Of a DNA stretch of 64,000 bases, positions 22,658 through 35,700 are shown one piece after another. Below the pieces are notes generated by a model, which was not told the origin of the DNA, did no database searches, and saw only the letters and a list, made by a program, of their open reading frames with translations. This DNA comes from Tiliqua scincoides (taxonomy: Eukaryota; Chordata; Lepidosauria; Squamata; Scincidae), in the NCBI RefSeq assembly GCF_035046505.1, contig NC_089822.1:209494419-209558418 (forward strand), read 5' to 3'. Both the position numbers and the translations under genes were made by a program. The first letter of the stretch is position 1, and every line of letters starts with the position of its first letter.

Positions 22658-25600
22658 TAGACTAACATAGGGACATTATGGAAAATGAATGAAAGCACTT
22701 TGCAGAGCAAAGTAAAGGGAAATTTTAGGAAAACATTTTTATCGGTTAATAATCCCATCCAAAAATACAGGTCTTACAAACATATCTAGATTTTCAAACA
22801 GCATTTGGAAATGTTTTACCATATAGATGAATAAACAATTACCATATTGTTTTACCATATTGATTTACCATCAAGAAGTCAATCAGAATGGCAGAAAACC
22901 AATAGCAAGTTCCAAAAAAAAAATTATCTGAAAAAAAATTGTATATATTGCTTGAAAGAAGATATTTTTCCAGATAAAAGAGGTGTTTTTCAGGAGAATG
23001 TTTTTAAATTAATTGGATGATGGTATGAAAAGTTAAAACATGTTCTGAGAATATAACTGAATAGAAAATGTTATATTGGATTTCTTTCAGAGATGGGAAT
23101 ACTAACTGAAATGTAGACAAACACCAGAGTGGTGGTGTTTTTGTGATCAATATTAAACATTGTGGAATTAAAATACTTTGCAATAGTTTGACTGTATTAA
23201 GCCATTTCTGCCCAACGTTGCACATATAGAACAGGGACCAAATGTGTACACCTGTGGGCTGGGCAAAAATGGGTTAACATAAAATGCAACTTTACTTCTT
23301 GGAAACATTTACTCAGAGCCTGTTTAAACAAATAAAATAATTTCTAATGACACAAGAGATTAAAAAAATACAGGGGCCTAGATTAGGTGAAATCTACATG
23401 CCCCTGTCATGGGGAAAAAATAAAAAACTTTTCCCTGTTTCTGTGCGTTGCCCAACAAGAGTACTTGGTTAACTTGAAAATGTTGCAGAGTCCTGACAAG
23501 TTTAAATTAGCACATTGCTGGTAAATATACACACAAAAACCTGATTGGCTAGTTTGCTGATTGGCTAGATGAGTCCTAGATGTACTAGCTTTGTCCTAGA
23601 AAATGACTTCAAAGCAGTTTCAATTTAGTGGCTGGGATCCAAACAGCAAGTTCCCTCTAGCTACTGGAACTAGATACTTCAAATACTGGGCACTTTGCCT
23701 CCAAGATCCCCATTTGGTCCAATTTATAAACAAACAAAGGGAGGAAAAACCAATCCAGAAAAATAAAGAGACAATCTCAAAGTAATTATGAGAAGTTATA
23801 GAACAGTGCTTTGTTTAACCAGAGTCCCTGAAGAGTTACTGACACAAAAAATCAGTGGGACTCAGAAATTATGGCTTGAACCCTAACTTGTATATTCAGA
23901 ACAAAGCTTGTGCAAGAGATCTTCCCTTCCTCCTTCCCCACAGCAGCCTCCTATGCCTTCAAAAAGCATCTCCTGAAGCTTGGAGAACTGTGAGGTATGC
24001 CATGGGAGAAATGGGGTATGGGAAATGCAGGGGGAAGAGGTTGTACCTTTTGCTAGTGGAATTCTGTTCATGGAAACTGAAGCTCAATTTCCCCCTTCTT
24101 ATCAGTCCCCAAAGCCTATCCTTCACTAAACTGTCCCAGTCATCTAGAGAAGCTCTTTTGCAAGGGCAGGGAAGATTCCTTGAGCATGCTTCATTCCACT
24201 CTTGCAAGCTAGGATCCAATCCTTTTATTTCTCATGCTTCTTTGAAGTCTCCTTTCTTGTTCAATTTATAGCTTAAACCCATTTCCTATCTGCTAGCTCT
24301 GCACATTTATGCTCAAATGAATGTGTTACGTTGAGAGTCTTAACAGATCACCAGTTATACAAGACTGTTTTAGTTGAAGAAGCCTGACTAATAATTCTGT
24401 TGATCTGCTACATGTCAGAAGAGAATGCAATTTACTAGCTGCAAGTTGTGCTGATTCTGCAGTGCTCAAAGAAAACATGACAGAGTTAATGGATCTGGTA
24501 CAAACACAAACCAAGGGCAGGTTTGCAGAGCTACTGCAGACTTGTTCAGGGTAAGAATAGCATGCTTATGATTAAGGGATATTCTCTCCAGGGCTGGGGG
24601 CAAAATCTGTGGTGAAAATCAGGATGTGTTGAAGAAAGGTTTAATAGGTTGATAAAAAAATTTTCTTTGTTAAAATAGTGTGACCCAAGAATAGTGCTCA
24701 GAGTTATGAAGGAATCTGATAAAAGTGGATGAAGGGGGGGAAAGGTCAAATCCCCCATTTTCTGTTTTTTACCTGGAACAGGTGTCAACTGCGGATTGAG
24801 CATCCCCATTGGTGTTGGTGGTGGCACTACCCCCATAAGAGCCCCCACGGGAGTGCCTGCCCGGGGAGAGGAATTCTGCTGCTGCTGCTGTGCTGCTCGT
24901 TCTCTCTCCTGCTGCTCTGCAACCTTAGCTGCCCGCTCTGCAAAAGTATTTTAGATTTTCAGTTCTATTTTGTAACCTAGAATTTCAAATATATTATCTG
25001 TTCATTGAAAAAGGAGCAGTCAAGCATTGGCACAAGTTCAGGCTAAATATGGGGGGGGGGGAAACCAGATAATTTTTGGTTATAAAGTATATAATTTTGA
25101 TCTCCTTTGGCTTCCATCTTAAAAATGTTTATAAAACATCTTAAAAATGTTTATAGGGGAAATTAAAATTCACATAAGAGTAAAAAAAACACGAAATTTC
25201 TAGTGTAATAATTTTTTTTCCAATTCCGAGTCAACACCCCACTAATGTTACCAACACTCAAGCAACCGTTTAGCAGTATGAAATGTGTGCACCAAGTCAA
25301 CTGGGTAAAATTTCTCTGTTTTTGTTTGCTTAACTTATGGAAACAACACAAGACAGTGTACATGATACTAAACATCACAGCTGCAATCCACAGTTCATTA
25401 ACATTCTATTCATGCAACACAAATCAGTGGGTGAGTTCCAGAGAAAGTGAGCCACAGAGTGCATCCCATGTCTGATAATTCTGATCCCACAAGCATCCAA
25501 TTTGACATCAGCAGTACTCTTTTCTGTGGGAGTAAATCCCACTGAACACATGCATCTAGTTTTGGATCTTAACAGTATGAAGTGATCATAGTACAGTGGA

Positions 25601-26667
25601 ATTCAGCAGTAGCGTACCCGAGAAGGGGGTGGTCTGCCTCAGATGCCAAATCCACCAATGAGCAACAGGTAGACCCAGGGATCTCAAGGTGAAGGTCAGG
25701 TGTACACTCAAATTTGAGTGGTTGGTAGACCAGGTCTCCACCAGGGGATCTCTTTGAGTGGCCCGCCCCAGGGTTCAACTACCCTAGGTACACCACTGGA
25801 ATTCAGTTATTTACCCACACTGCCACAATTAGAAGACTGCTCACTTGTGGTTGTTTTGACAATCTGTGCAATTTTATCTTCGAGGAAACAGATCTCAGTA
25901 TCTGCATTCACATAAAACCAGCAATTTAAAATCTATGCTCTACCTATTGTTGTCTTCTTGAATCTTCCTTTATTTTTTCATTCCAACATACCACTCTGAA
26001 CAATCAGGTATTTCATGTCCTAAGTATTGCCTTTGTGACCATTTCTGAGGTGCCGAATGCTTATTTCAACAAGCAAATAAGATCTAAGTTAGAACAAAAT
26101 CTGATCCCATGGCAACTTAAAATGGGTAAAAGGGGTGTTTAACTCCCCAGTCAAGATTGTTATGATTCTTCTACTGTCCTGATTTGTTTAAAGGATTTCA
26201 AACACATCCTTCTGCCTTCAAAAAGATGCCCCAAGGCAGCTAACAATCAAAACATTTCTGAAAAGAAATTAGAACAATCTAAAAACAAATACAGAAGAAA
26301 TGCAGGAGGTTAGCATTTAAAAGTTCATTAAAACAGTAAAGAGATGATACATCTCTAATCAAATCAAATGCATACTGGGAATAGAAAGGTCTTAAGGAGT
26401 GGTGATAATACATTAGAGAAGCCAGGAGCTTCGCCTGGGGCAGAGTGTTCTACAACCTGGATGCAACCACAGAGATGGGCTCCTCTGGCAGATAATCTTA
26501 TCCTAAATTCCTGTAACAAATACAACATCTCTCTTCTACCGTTACTAATACTGAATGCTACCTTGCAATCATTAAAAGATAAACATTTTATTAACGGGTA
26601 GAAAAAATTTTTACAATATGCCATAACAAAAAACTAGACTCCTAAAACTAAGTTCCAAAGTCATCAC

Positions 26668-26709
<42 letters not shown>

Positions 26710-29700
26710 CTGCATTTCTTTATATTTTCAGAAATGGAAGGGATAACCCATCATCAAACTCAGATTGAGGTGTAATTAAATTAGGGTCAGATCCCGAATA
26801 GCGCAAGAAAGCATATAACTTTGTTGTTGTACAAAACATAAATCATGTCCAAAATAAGAAATAATCTGAATTACGAATGTAAGGGTGTGTTTCAATGAAT
26901 ATATTGCTTCAGATATATGCTGTGTGTCAGAACACAAAAGCCTTGGAAAAGAAATAAAAACACAAGGAGGTGATCTCTGACCTAAACGATGAAATGAAAA
27001 GAATCTGGAAGTTCCAAATTGTGACATTTTATGGTAGATTTAAAAATACCATATTGAAGTAGTTCTTTAATACAGTCTCAGTGGATGAACACTATATCTT
27101 TATCATGTTGGTAATACTGGAGAGTTGAATTGAGACTGAGAACAGCCAAACAGCCAACACTGTAGTAATGTGTTTTCCTAAGTGACCTGTCCCAGACGTT
27201 AGCAGACAGAAAATAAACAAAACTTCTTACATTGAAAGAGCAATTTAACAAGTGGAACAGACACAGGAGCTGAACTGTCAAGTTCAGAGGACTGAATTTC
27301 AAATTCTTTGCAATCAAACTTGGATACATTGAAGTGGTAGGGGCACAAAGGAACTCCTCTTTTGAGCCTTAATTTCTCAAACTACCAAATTCTTGTGTAT
27401 ATCATGAAAACTCCTACATGTATTTGCTCATTATTCTGATTGACAAAGAAGTTTGATGCATGCTGCTTTTAGTTCTTTACAGCATGTTCTTTTTTACAGC
27501 ATGTTCACAAACACTACTGAATTTTTTATTTGTACCCTTAGCCAAGGCTTTCATAAAATTCATTTAAGAAGGGAATACAAAGTCTTCACAGGGTATAGTT
27601 TTGTTTTTGGCCACAAATCTGTTCATATAAGATAAAACCAATGACTTTTTTCAACCTACCATCTCCACCCATGCCTCATCTAAAAGAAACCTGTTTTTGA
27701 TTAAAATATCTGATAAAGTCAGCCTGAAAACAGAATCAAGAAAAAACATGACTGAATGAACTCTCATTATCAAGGATGCTGCTGAATACATTACAACATC
27801 AAAGCATATTGCCAGTGGAAATGTAAAGGACCTGCTTGGTTGCTCACACAATCAGATTAGGAGACAAATGTCTTTCAAAAGGTAGGCATCGAAACATTTA
27901 TCTTTGGACATGCATCATGGGTGTTGGTTTTGATAGCTCTATGAAGGAACTGCACTGTTATTCAAGTCCTGTAAAGAAGTGCTATGGCTACGGTTTAGGA
28001 AAGAGAGGACCTGATGACAAGTAGCTTTGGCTGCAATCCTATCCCCACTTACCTGGGAATAAGTCCCATTAACTATAATAGGACTTATTTATGAGTAGAC
28101 ATGCAAACCACGAAAGAGCAGTTTTGTTGTTTGTAGTACACTTATAACATTCAAAGAGCAAAATAGCAATCGTGAAGTAAGGAAATAAACACAGATCTGT
28201 CTGGGCTCAGTAGCCAGGTATACCAAATTGGAATACAGGCGTGCCCTAGTATCTACGGTTACCTGAAACTATGGACACCAGGGATGCCCCACCCCTGCTC
28301 TCTGAGGGGAGAGGAGCTGTGCTCCTCTTGCCTCTGGAGGGTATTATGAGCCCTGCTTCCCCAGCCCTCCTAGTGTGTTTTAAAAGTATAAAAACATCAC
28401 TTTCGGTTTTGACAAAGAACCAGAAGTTGCAGTTTTTTCCTTTAAATAGTAGAGGCTGCAGGTGAACGGATACCCTCCAGAGGCGAGGGGAACGTAGGCT
28501 TGGAAGGTGGGGCATGGGGGACCCTCCCACATCTGCAGATACGGGATCCACAGACATAGGGGCTCCCGTCTTCCAAAAGATTAAACGCTAACTACAGATA
28601 AATGTAAGTTCTGTCACGTTATAATTCATTGCTTTTGCAGAGTAATTATAAACAATCTTATTTACTGCATAAAATGTATTTAGAAAGTGTATATTTGCGT
28701 GCTCTCAGTGCTTTGAAATGATCTCCTCTTTGCAGTTCAACCTCCTCTCAGTTTTTCTTTTCTGATATACTGCCACCTCTAACTCATACCAAAGTTGGCT
28801 TCTCTCTCCTTTACCTTAGAAACACTGTTTCTAAACCTACTTGAGACAATTTAGAACTGTCTCAAGTAGGGTTTCAAGACTGTTTCATTTTATGAATAGT
28901 GAAGGCCTGCTATAAAATGTCTGGCAGGTTATTTCAAATTCTTATGTGAACTTCAGCCATTGTCACCTCTGCAGCTGCTGACCATGCTCACATAGTCTCT
29001 TTGCTACTTCTTTTTTCCAGTTTTCCTTCTCTTATACTCCCACTCCTTTTCACCTCATTCTTCTGGGCCACTTCCTTTAAAGTTCACTTGCTTCCCTTGT
29101 CTTGCTTACCTTGTTTTATCAGTGTTTAGCCCACTTTACAGAAAGCTCAAAGCAATATATACAAGCAATACAAAACAAGATCACAATAAAGTACTATCAC
29201 AATGCACAAATAAAATGCACTAAACACTAAAATTACAAACCAGCAGCTAATAACAAAATGGCATAATTAAGAAGGAAAAGGCCTCGTGACACACACACAC
29301 ACACAAAAAGAAAAAAAAACACTTGTAGGTTATTTTAATACTCTTCTCTCAGGCCCCTGGCCACCTCCATTCTTAGGTCCCTAGGTCTTGTATCTCTAGA
29401 CTCTTCTGTGTGCTTTGCCTGACTATGACATCAGGTCAGCTTTGCCAGTCAATACAGAGGTTTCATCATCACCACCAATCCCTTCTTAAAATTTTTTAAT
29501 GTACATTAAATGTTTATTTTTTTAAATATATGAACAGATATATATTTAAAGCTCCTAAAACAGAAATATAACTTGCCTGCTCTCAAAACGCCAGTGCATC
29601 TCTTCTGAAAGAAAAGAGTACAAAGGTTTTTACAAGATTATAGTTTTAATTTACCTTCATACTCTGCTTTCTTGGTTGCTTCCAAGTTTCTCCATTCCGT

Positions 29701-32700
29701 TCCAACAAGCCTACTGAGTTCTCCGAAGGAATAGTCTGGGTGTTGAGCTTTAATAACAGCTCTCATCTCACTACTAAAAAGGATGTAACCGCTCATGTTG
29801 ATCTTCCTTTTTGATCCTTCCTTCTTTACGCTACCTTTGGCAGATTTGGGAGTAGACTATGGGGAAAAAATAGTTATGGTCATAAATGCATAACAGATAA
29901 CTCTGACGGTATTAATGAAAAGGAAAAAAAAAGCCCTCTCTATGAACAGCTGTTCTTCACAGTCATGATTTAAAGCTGACAATGATCTTGCATGATTTTC
30001 AGTGAGAAAATAGAGCACAATCAGGCTGGAGACATCTCAGGGACTTTGATAGGGACTGGCTGGCTTTAAAGGGGATTACACAAACCCATGGAGGATAGGT
30101 CTATCAACAGCTGTCAGTCATAGTTATATGGAGCCTCTAGAGGCAGCATGACACTTAAGACGAGATGCTGGGGAGAAAAAAGCAGGGAAGGACTATTGCC
30201 TTTGAGTTCCCTTAGTGAGTTTTGCAGAAGCATCAGGTTGGCCACGGCAGGAAGCCAAGTACAAAGGTCCCCTGGCATCCGCAGGGGTAATGTTCCTGCC
30301 CCCCCCCCCCAATATCAGAAACTGTGGACAAGGAGGGACCTTAAGTTCACGGCCCCATTACCTTTGTTTTTGTGGATTACATTCTCCTGAAGTGATAAGG
30401 TGTCTTTCTTGAACAAACACTATAAGCAAAAAGGTAGTGGGCTGTGGGGAACCGCAAATAACCGTCTTCACCAATATGGGGGATGCCTGTACTGGATTAG
30501 GAAGACATTTGGCTTGATCCAGACAGGCTCTTTCTTGTGACCTTATATAGCCGGCCCTTAAGATTTACAACAATTTTTACAGGGCTGGAGCATTAATATT
30601 TGATGCCAGGTCCTGAAAAACCAACCCTGACCCCTTAGAATTTGTAGTATTTTTCAGGTCTGGCATTAATTGATAAGATTATTCCATGCAAATCTTTAAA
30701 ACTTTCTAATTCACTCCAAACAATTCAGAAGAGTGCCTTATGGAACAAAGGATTTTCATTCATCTGCACCACACTCTCATGAGGAACTAAAAATGACCAT
30801 TTTCTAAAGTTTAAATGATTCAACGGGAACTGCTGTGATGAAAGTCAATGCAAACTAAAGGCAAATGCATGACTTTCTTTTGCACATACACATGGCATCT
30901 GTATAGATTTTAAAAAATTCTCTCTCAATGCTACAATAATTATTGTTATATAAAGTATGTTGACAAAATAATTTTGAAACCTGTCTATATTCGGTGGAGT
31001 TAAATACAGCTTACTGAAGGAAAAATCATACATATTTTAAAAGTAAAAAAGGAGAAGAGGGAAGAGAAAGATTTTGTCATTGTGATTTTGTAAACATTAC
31101 TTGTGGAGGAGTATACGGCATTATATCCAGCTCATTAGACAGTGGAGTTTGAAGCTGAGGTATCGCTGGTGGTTCTGTAACTTCACCTTCCTCTTCTCCA
31201 ATCTCTTCAATATCCTCATCACCTCCTTCCAACTCAGCAAATTTTGCTTCAAGCTGTTGAATCTTCTTTTCTAGCAGAGGAGATGGTTCCTTCTGAGGAA
31301 TTATGGGTTTCCTAAACACAGAATACCATAAAAGATTGATCTCTGTACAAGTTACTGTTCCTAAATTGTGCTTTGAAATAAAATGCTGTATTAGCAAAAA
31401 GCAATACCATATGTTTTAATTTAGTTTTGGAACTACATCAGAATGGTGATTTAGAGTGTTGGATACAGCAATTATAAACCACAAAGGACAGAATGGCTTT
31501 GGTAGCTCTGAGATGTCTGCTAGCATTAAATATCTTTAAGAGTGAAATTAATTTATCTCACGGTAAGATGCACATAAAGAGATGACATTCACTGCAGCCC
31601 TTTTTTAAAATCATGCAGCTATACACAGGTTGAGCCTACTTATCCATGGATTTTTGATCAACAGATTTGGCTCAACGCAGGTCCTCCAGACCCCTGCTGA
31701 GCCACATTCAACCCAACCTGAAGGCTTCGGAAGCAACTGGAGCTGTGCTCCAGTCGCCTCCAGAGGCTCTTCTGAGGCTCATGGAAGATGCACTCAGAAG
31801 AGCCTCAGTGGTGAGACGAGCAAGGCTCTGGCTGCATTCGGAGCTCAGTGGAACCCGAAATCTGTGTGATTTGATAACAAGCGGAACTCGGTATCTGCGA
31901 GGGGTCCAGGAACGGAACCCTTGTGGACAATAAGGGTCCACCTGAACCCGAGATTTTCACCCATGTAAATAGTAATTGTTTTTCCTTACTCATTTCCTGT
32001 TATATCCCCTTTCAAACTGCTTCAAAGAACATTGTGCTCCTAAGCATGTCTACTCAAAAGTAAGCTCAATTAAGGTCAATGGACTTTACTCCCAGGTAAG
32101 TGTATATCGGATGGCAGCTCAAGTTGCCTAAATTTATTGTTTTATGCTGCAATTTTAAAAAGAAAACATCTGCTAAAAATTATACTAAAAATTTACGGTA
32201 TTCATCTTCATCTTTACCATTGTCCGCATAAAAGTGAGGTAAGTGACAGACAGCCCAATCCTGAGCTGCCCAGTGTGCGGGGCTGCAGCGGCCCTGAAAA
32301 TGGCTGCTGCTGCATCCAGAGCACTCCAGGCAGCCACTGCCTCCTCCCTGGAAGAAGGGGACTATTGTTCCCTTCCCCCAGGTAAAGCGAGTAGCAATGG
32401 GACTACTCGATTCTACGATGACCCGAAGGTCGGTGCAGAATGAAGACCCTCCACATCTGGCAGCCAGCCCAACATGGAAGCTCAGGATTCGGTGGAGCAA
32501 AGCTCCACCAGTCCCGCCTCCCTCCTGCCTTGCTCCCTTCCCCTGGCATGCCTCCTCTCCGCCCTAGAACGCCTCCTCCCCACCACCCACCTCTCCACTG
32601 CACAGTGGTCTGCACGACTGTGCCCCACCAGTGCTAGCCCAGCACCAGCCTTATGGCATGTTTGTGAAAGTGCATGCCAGCAGTGAGCTGGCACACACTG

Positions 32701-35700
32701 AATAGGATTGGGCCCAGAGTCACGTTCCAGGTTCAGTCCCGGGAAATTCTAGTTAAAGGATCTCTGGCTGTAGAGCTAGGATAATATTCTTGCAGGATTC
32801 CCCTGAAAGTCACTACCAAGCAGAGTGGATACACATAAGAAAAAATAACACTGACGTTGACTGAAAACTAGTCTTGTTTATAAGACAACTAACAGCCCAA
32901 TCTCATGCAGCCCAACGCCCAGGGTATTAGCCATGTTGAAATGACTGCCGCTGAATCCTGTGGGTCCAGGTAACTGCCGGAGTCTCCTCAGGGTAAAGGA
33001 ATGTTTGTTCCTTTACTGTGGGTAAAGTTCTGGTGGCCCCAACGGGACTCCTTTGAGTTGCACAAGTTATTTTTCCAGTGCAGAACCAAGCAGGCCTGTG
33101 CAGAGCCTCCAGGCTCAGAAGGGGGATAGGATACGGCAGCAGAGTCTGCCACAGATCCTCCCCTCCCCTGCCCTCCCTATGTCCAGTTCTGTCTTCCCCC
33201 CACCCTCCCACTGCCCTGAAAAGTTGCTCCACCAGCTGGCTGAGAAACTTATTGCCGGTTGCTCCAGTGGCAAGTCCTCCGGGTGCTGAGGCCCAGCGTC
33301 AACTGGTGCTGGACCAGCTGCTGTGGCTTCACTGCTGGCACAGGAGTGCCTTACACTCTTGGGGTGACGGTTGCTGGGGCACTGCAGTGGCCAGCGCTGG
33401 CCCAGCATAGGACAAGGCCCTAATTATATTTATGATCTTGACATATATACTATAAACCGTGCATAGGAAGATAACCTGGCAAATTCTTCATTTATGTTTA
33501 TAACCCTCAATATGTTTATATTCTCTGCTTTTCCTTATAAATAATGAAGCAGTTCACAAAATATTAATACAAGCATAAAATAGTGCAAAGCCATTTTAGG
33601 GATGGCTTATTGTGTGTGAATACTTTAAAGCATTTTTTACCAGGTCAAATTAAGACTCCCTTTCCTAAGATCTTTAAAGTAAAGCTTTTTAAATACATAT
33701 ATTTTACCTAAAGTAGTAAATTTCATCATCTACCACTTTTGCAGAGAGAGAAAATCTTTTCAAACCCTTGAACTTCTTCATTTGCTTGTCACTTTCATTA
33801 TAGCGGCTTTCACAGAGAAGAACATCATTTTCAGAAATCTCAGTGGGCCTACAGGACAGGAAGTCTTTGAAAGATAATACAGCACACTTTCCTATAAGAG
33901 AGAGGAGCAAGGATTATAATTTTCCCTCACTAACAGATGTAACATTAAATTTTCTAGCAGGCCTGCAGATTAAAGACATACATACTTCATTCAAAACTAG
34001 TTAACAACTTGTTCATAAACCTCTGGCAAAACAGGCAGTAAGAATACCTGAAACCACTATTTAGGCCACTGGTTTCCAAACCACGGTCTACGAGACTCGG
34101 AGAAGTGGCCTGCGATGTCTCAAGGAAAAAAAAAAGATTGATCACTTCCAGCGTATTGCTGAGCAAACTCCCCCACAAACCACTACAGAGGGTGGAGAAT
34201 GGAACACCTACAGCCTCAGCAGCCAACAAAAGCAGTAACCTACACATCTTCTCTATAAATAATAAATCTAATAAATCTCTAGTAAATCTCCTTATTTATT
34301 ACAAATTTAATAGTAATTTCTGTGTGCAGGGGTGGGGGGTCACATATGCAACCACTGGGGCTTCCCTGGCCCTCATAATGCCTTTTAAAGGCATTAAAAC
34401 ATCACCTCCAGTTTCTCGGCAAAACAGGAAGTGATGTTATTTTAACTTCTAATAGTCATTCTGAGGCCTGCAGAGGCCACCGGTGGATGCGCGCGGTCTC
34501 TGCAGGGCTCAGAAGACCCTCCAGATGCAAGGGGAGGAGTCCCCTGTATCTGCAGATTCAGGTATTCACAAGTATCAGATGTCTGCACTGATATGAGGGC
34601 ACACCTGTATTTCCAAGATATTTTCTACTGGTAAGAAAATAAAAAGAGTCCTGCTGGATCAAGGTCAAGGATCCAGCTAATCCAGCTTGCTGTATCTCAC
34701 AGTGACCCACCAGATGCCTCTGGGAGCACACAAGGCAACCTGTATCCTGTTGCCACAACCTCACACCTGACATTTAGAGACAGGTTACCTCTAAAACCCA
34801 GAGGTTGCATATAGTCATCATGTATGACTATACCTTCTACTATCAATCAGGCTTACTAATTATTTAATCCAAATCAGTATTCTCAAACTTTTTAGCACTG
34901 AGACCCACTTTTTAGAATAACAATCTGTCAGGACCCACTAGAAGTGATGTCATTAACCTGGAAGTGATGTAATGGTAAGAAGTGACATTATCAAGCAGGA
35001 AAATTTTTAACACGCCCAAACAAATGACAAAATCAAATCAATTAATTAAGTAAATTTGAAGTTAATAAGTTTAAAAATTTAAAATAAAGAAGAACCCTCC
35101 TAACCCTTCCAAGCAGTTGCTGATCTGCTTAAAAAAAGTCCTCAAACATCCCAAAGGTTGCAATCCTATCCATACCTACCAGGGAGTAAGCCCCATTGAC
35201 TATCATTGTTAAAAGCTCTCTATAGAGTTCTGTTAGAAGTACAGATTCATAACTTTTCCCCAAATGCAGTCACATACCTTGGTAGCATCAAGTCTAATAT
35301 ATTAAAAATAAAATAAAAATAATGAATGAGGACTCATCTAAAATTGGCTTGCAACCCACCTAGTGGGCCCCAATCCACAGCTTGGGAAACACTGATCCAA
35401 ATCATTACACAGCAAAAACATTAACAAAGAAAATCACAAAATTGTTTCAATATTTTAACTGCATAGCTCAAAAATATATACATTAGCAAACTGCTTTGAA
35501 CTATTTAATTACCTAAAATGCAGGTCATGGGGCAGGTCTCTTCCAGATTACTCAAAAATACTTCCTTCTTGTAAAACATTTTTGTTGGTTCATGTTCGGT
35601 TTCTTCCGGATGTATAAAGATTGGACCAAAGAAATAGGCAGCTCCATCTCTTACCCACATTTTTTCTATTCTGAAAAACACAGACAAGTTATCTGCTTCA

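Larger units (their letters stand above)
20234..24772 (-). other. PBRM1 intron, 4.5 kb
   Basis: Contains a (CA)n tract at 22624-22655, a TTAA-flanked mini-element at 23201-23273 and, at about 20530-20610, a possible SINE/LINE tail ('acaacccgtcttttccctga'). No other exon is seen. Confidence 0.5.
24938..29654 (-). other. PBRM1 intron, 4.7 kb
   Basis: Contains a partial palindromic element at about 25507-25560, a hAT element (25607-25798), an (ATT)n tract, a palindromic element (28032-28105), a Tigger-like element (28236-28567), a short (CA)n run at about 29290, and weak LINE/SINE-tail resemblances at 26195-26290 and 29110-29240. The rest is unrecognised. Confidence 0.5.
31312..33707 (-). other. 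PBRM1 intron, 2.4 kb, mostly transposons
   Basis: Holds the Tigger-like element 31626-31944, a palindromic element at about 32036-32112, and two GC-rich inverted-repeat elements (32251-32714 and 32893-33419). The remainder is AT-rich and unrecognised. Confidence 0.6.
33892..35512 (-). other. PBRM1 intron, 1.6 kb, mostly transposons
   Basis: Contains the Tigger-like, CR1 and hAT copies listed at 34327-35394. The ends near the exons are unrecognised. Confidence 0.6.

Noticed and set aside
22302-22758. CVCVCV-type open frames
   Set aside because: They are translation of a CA microsatellite.
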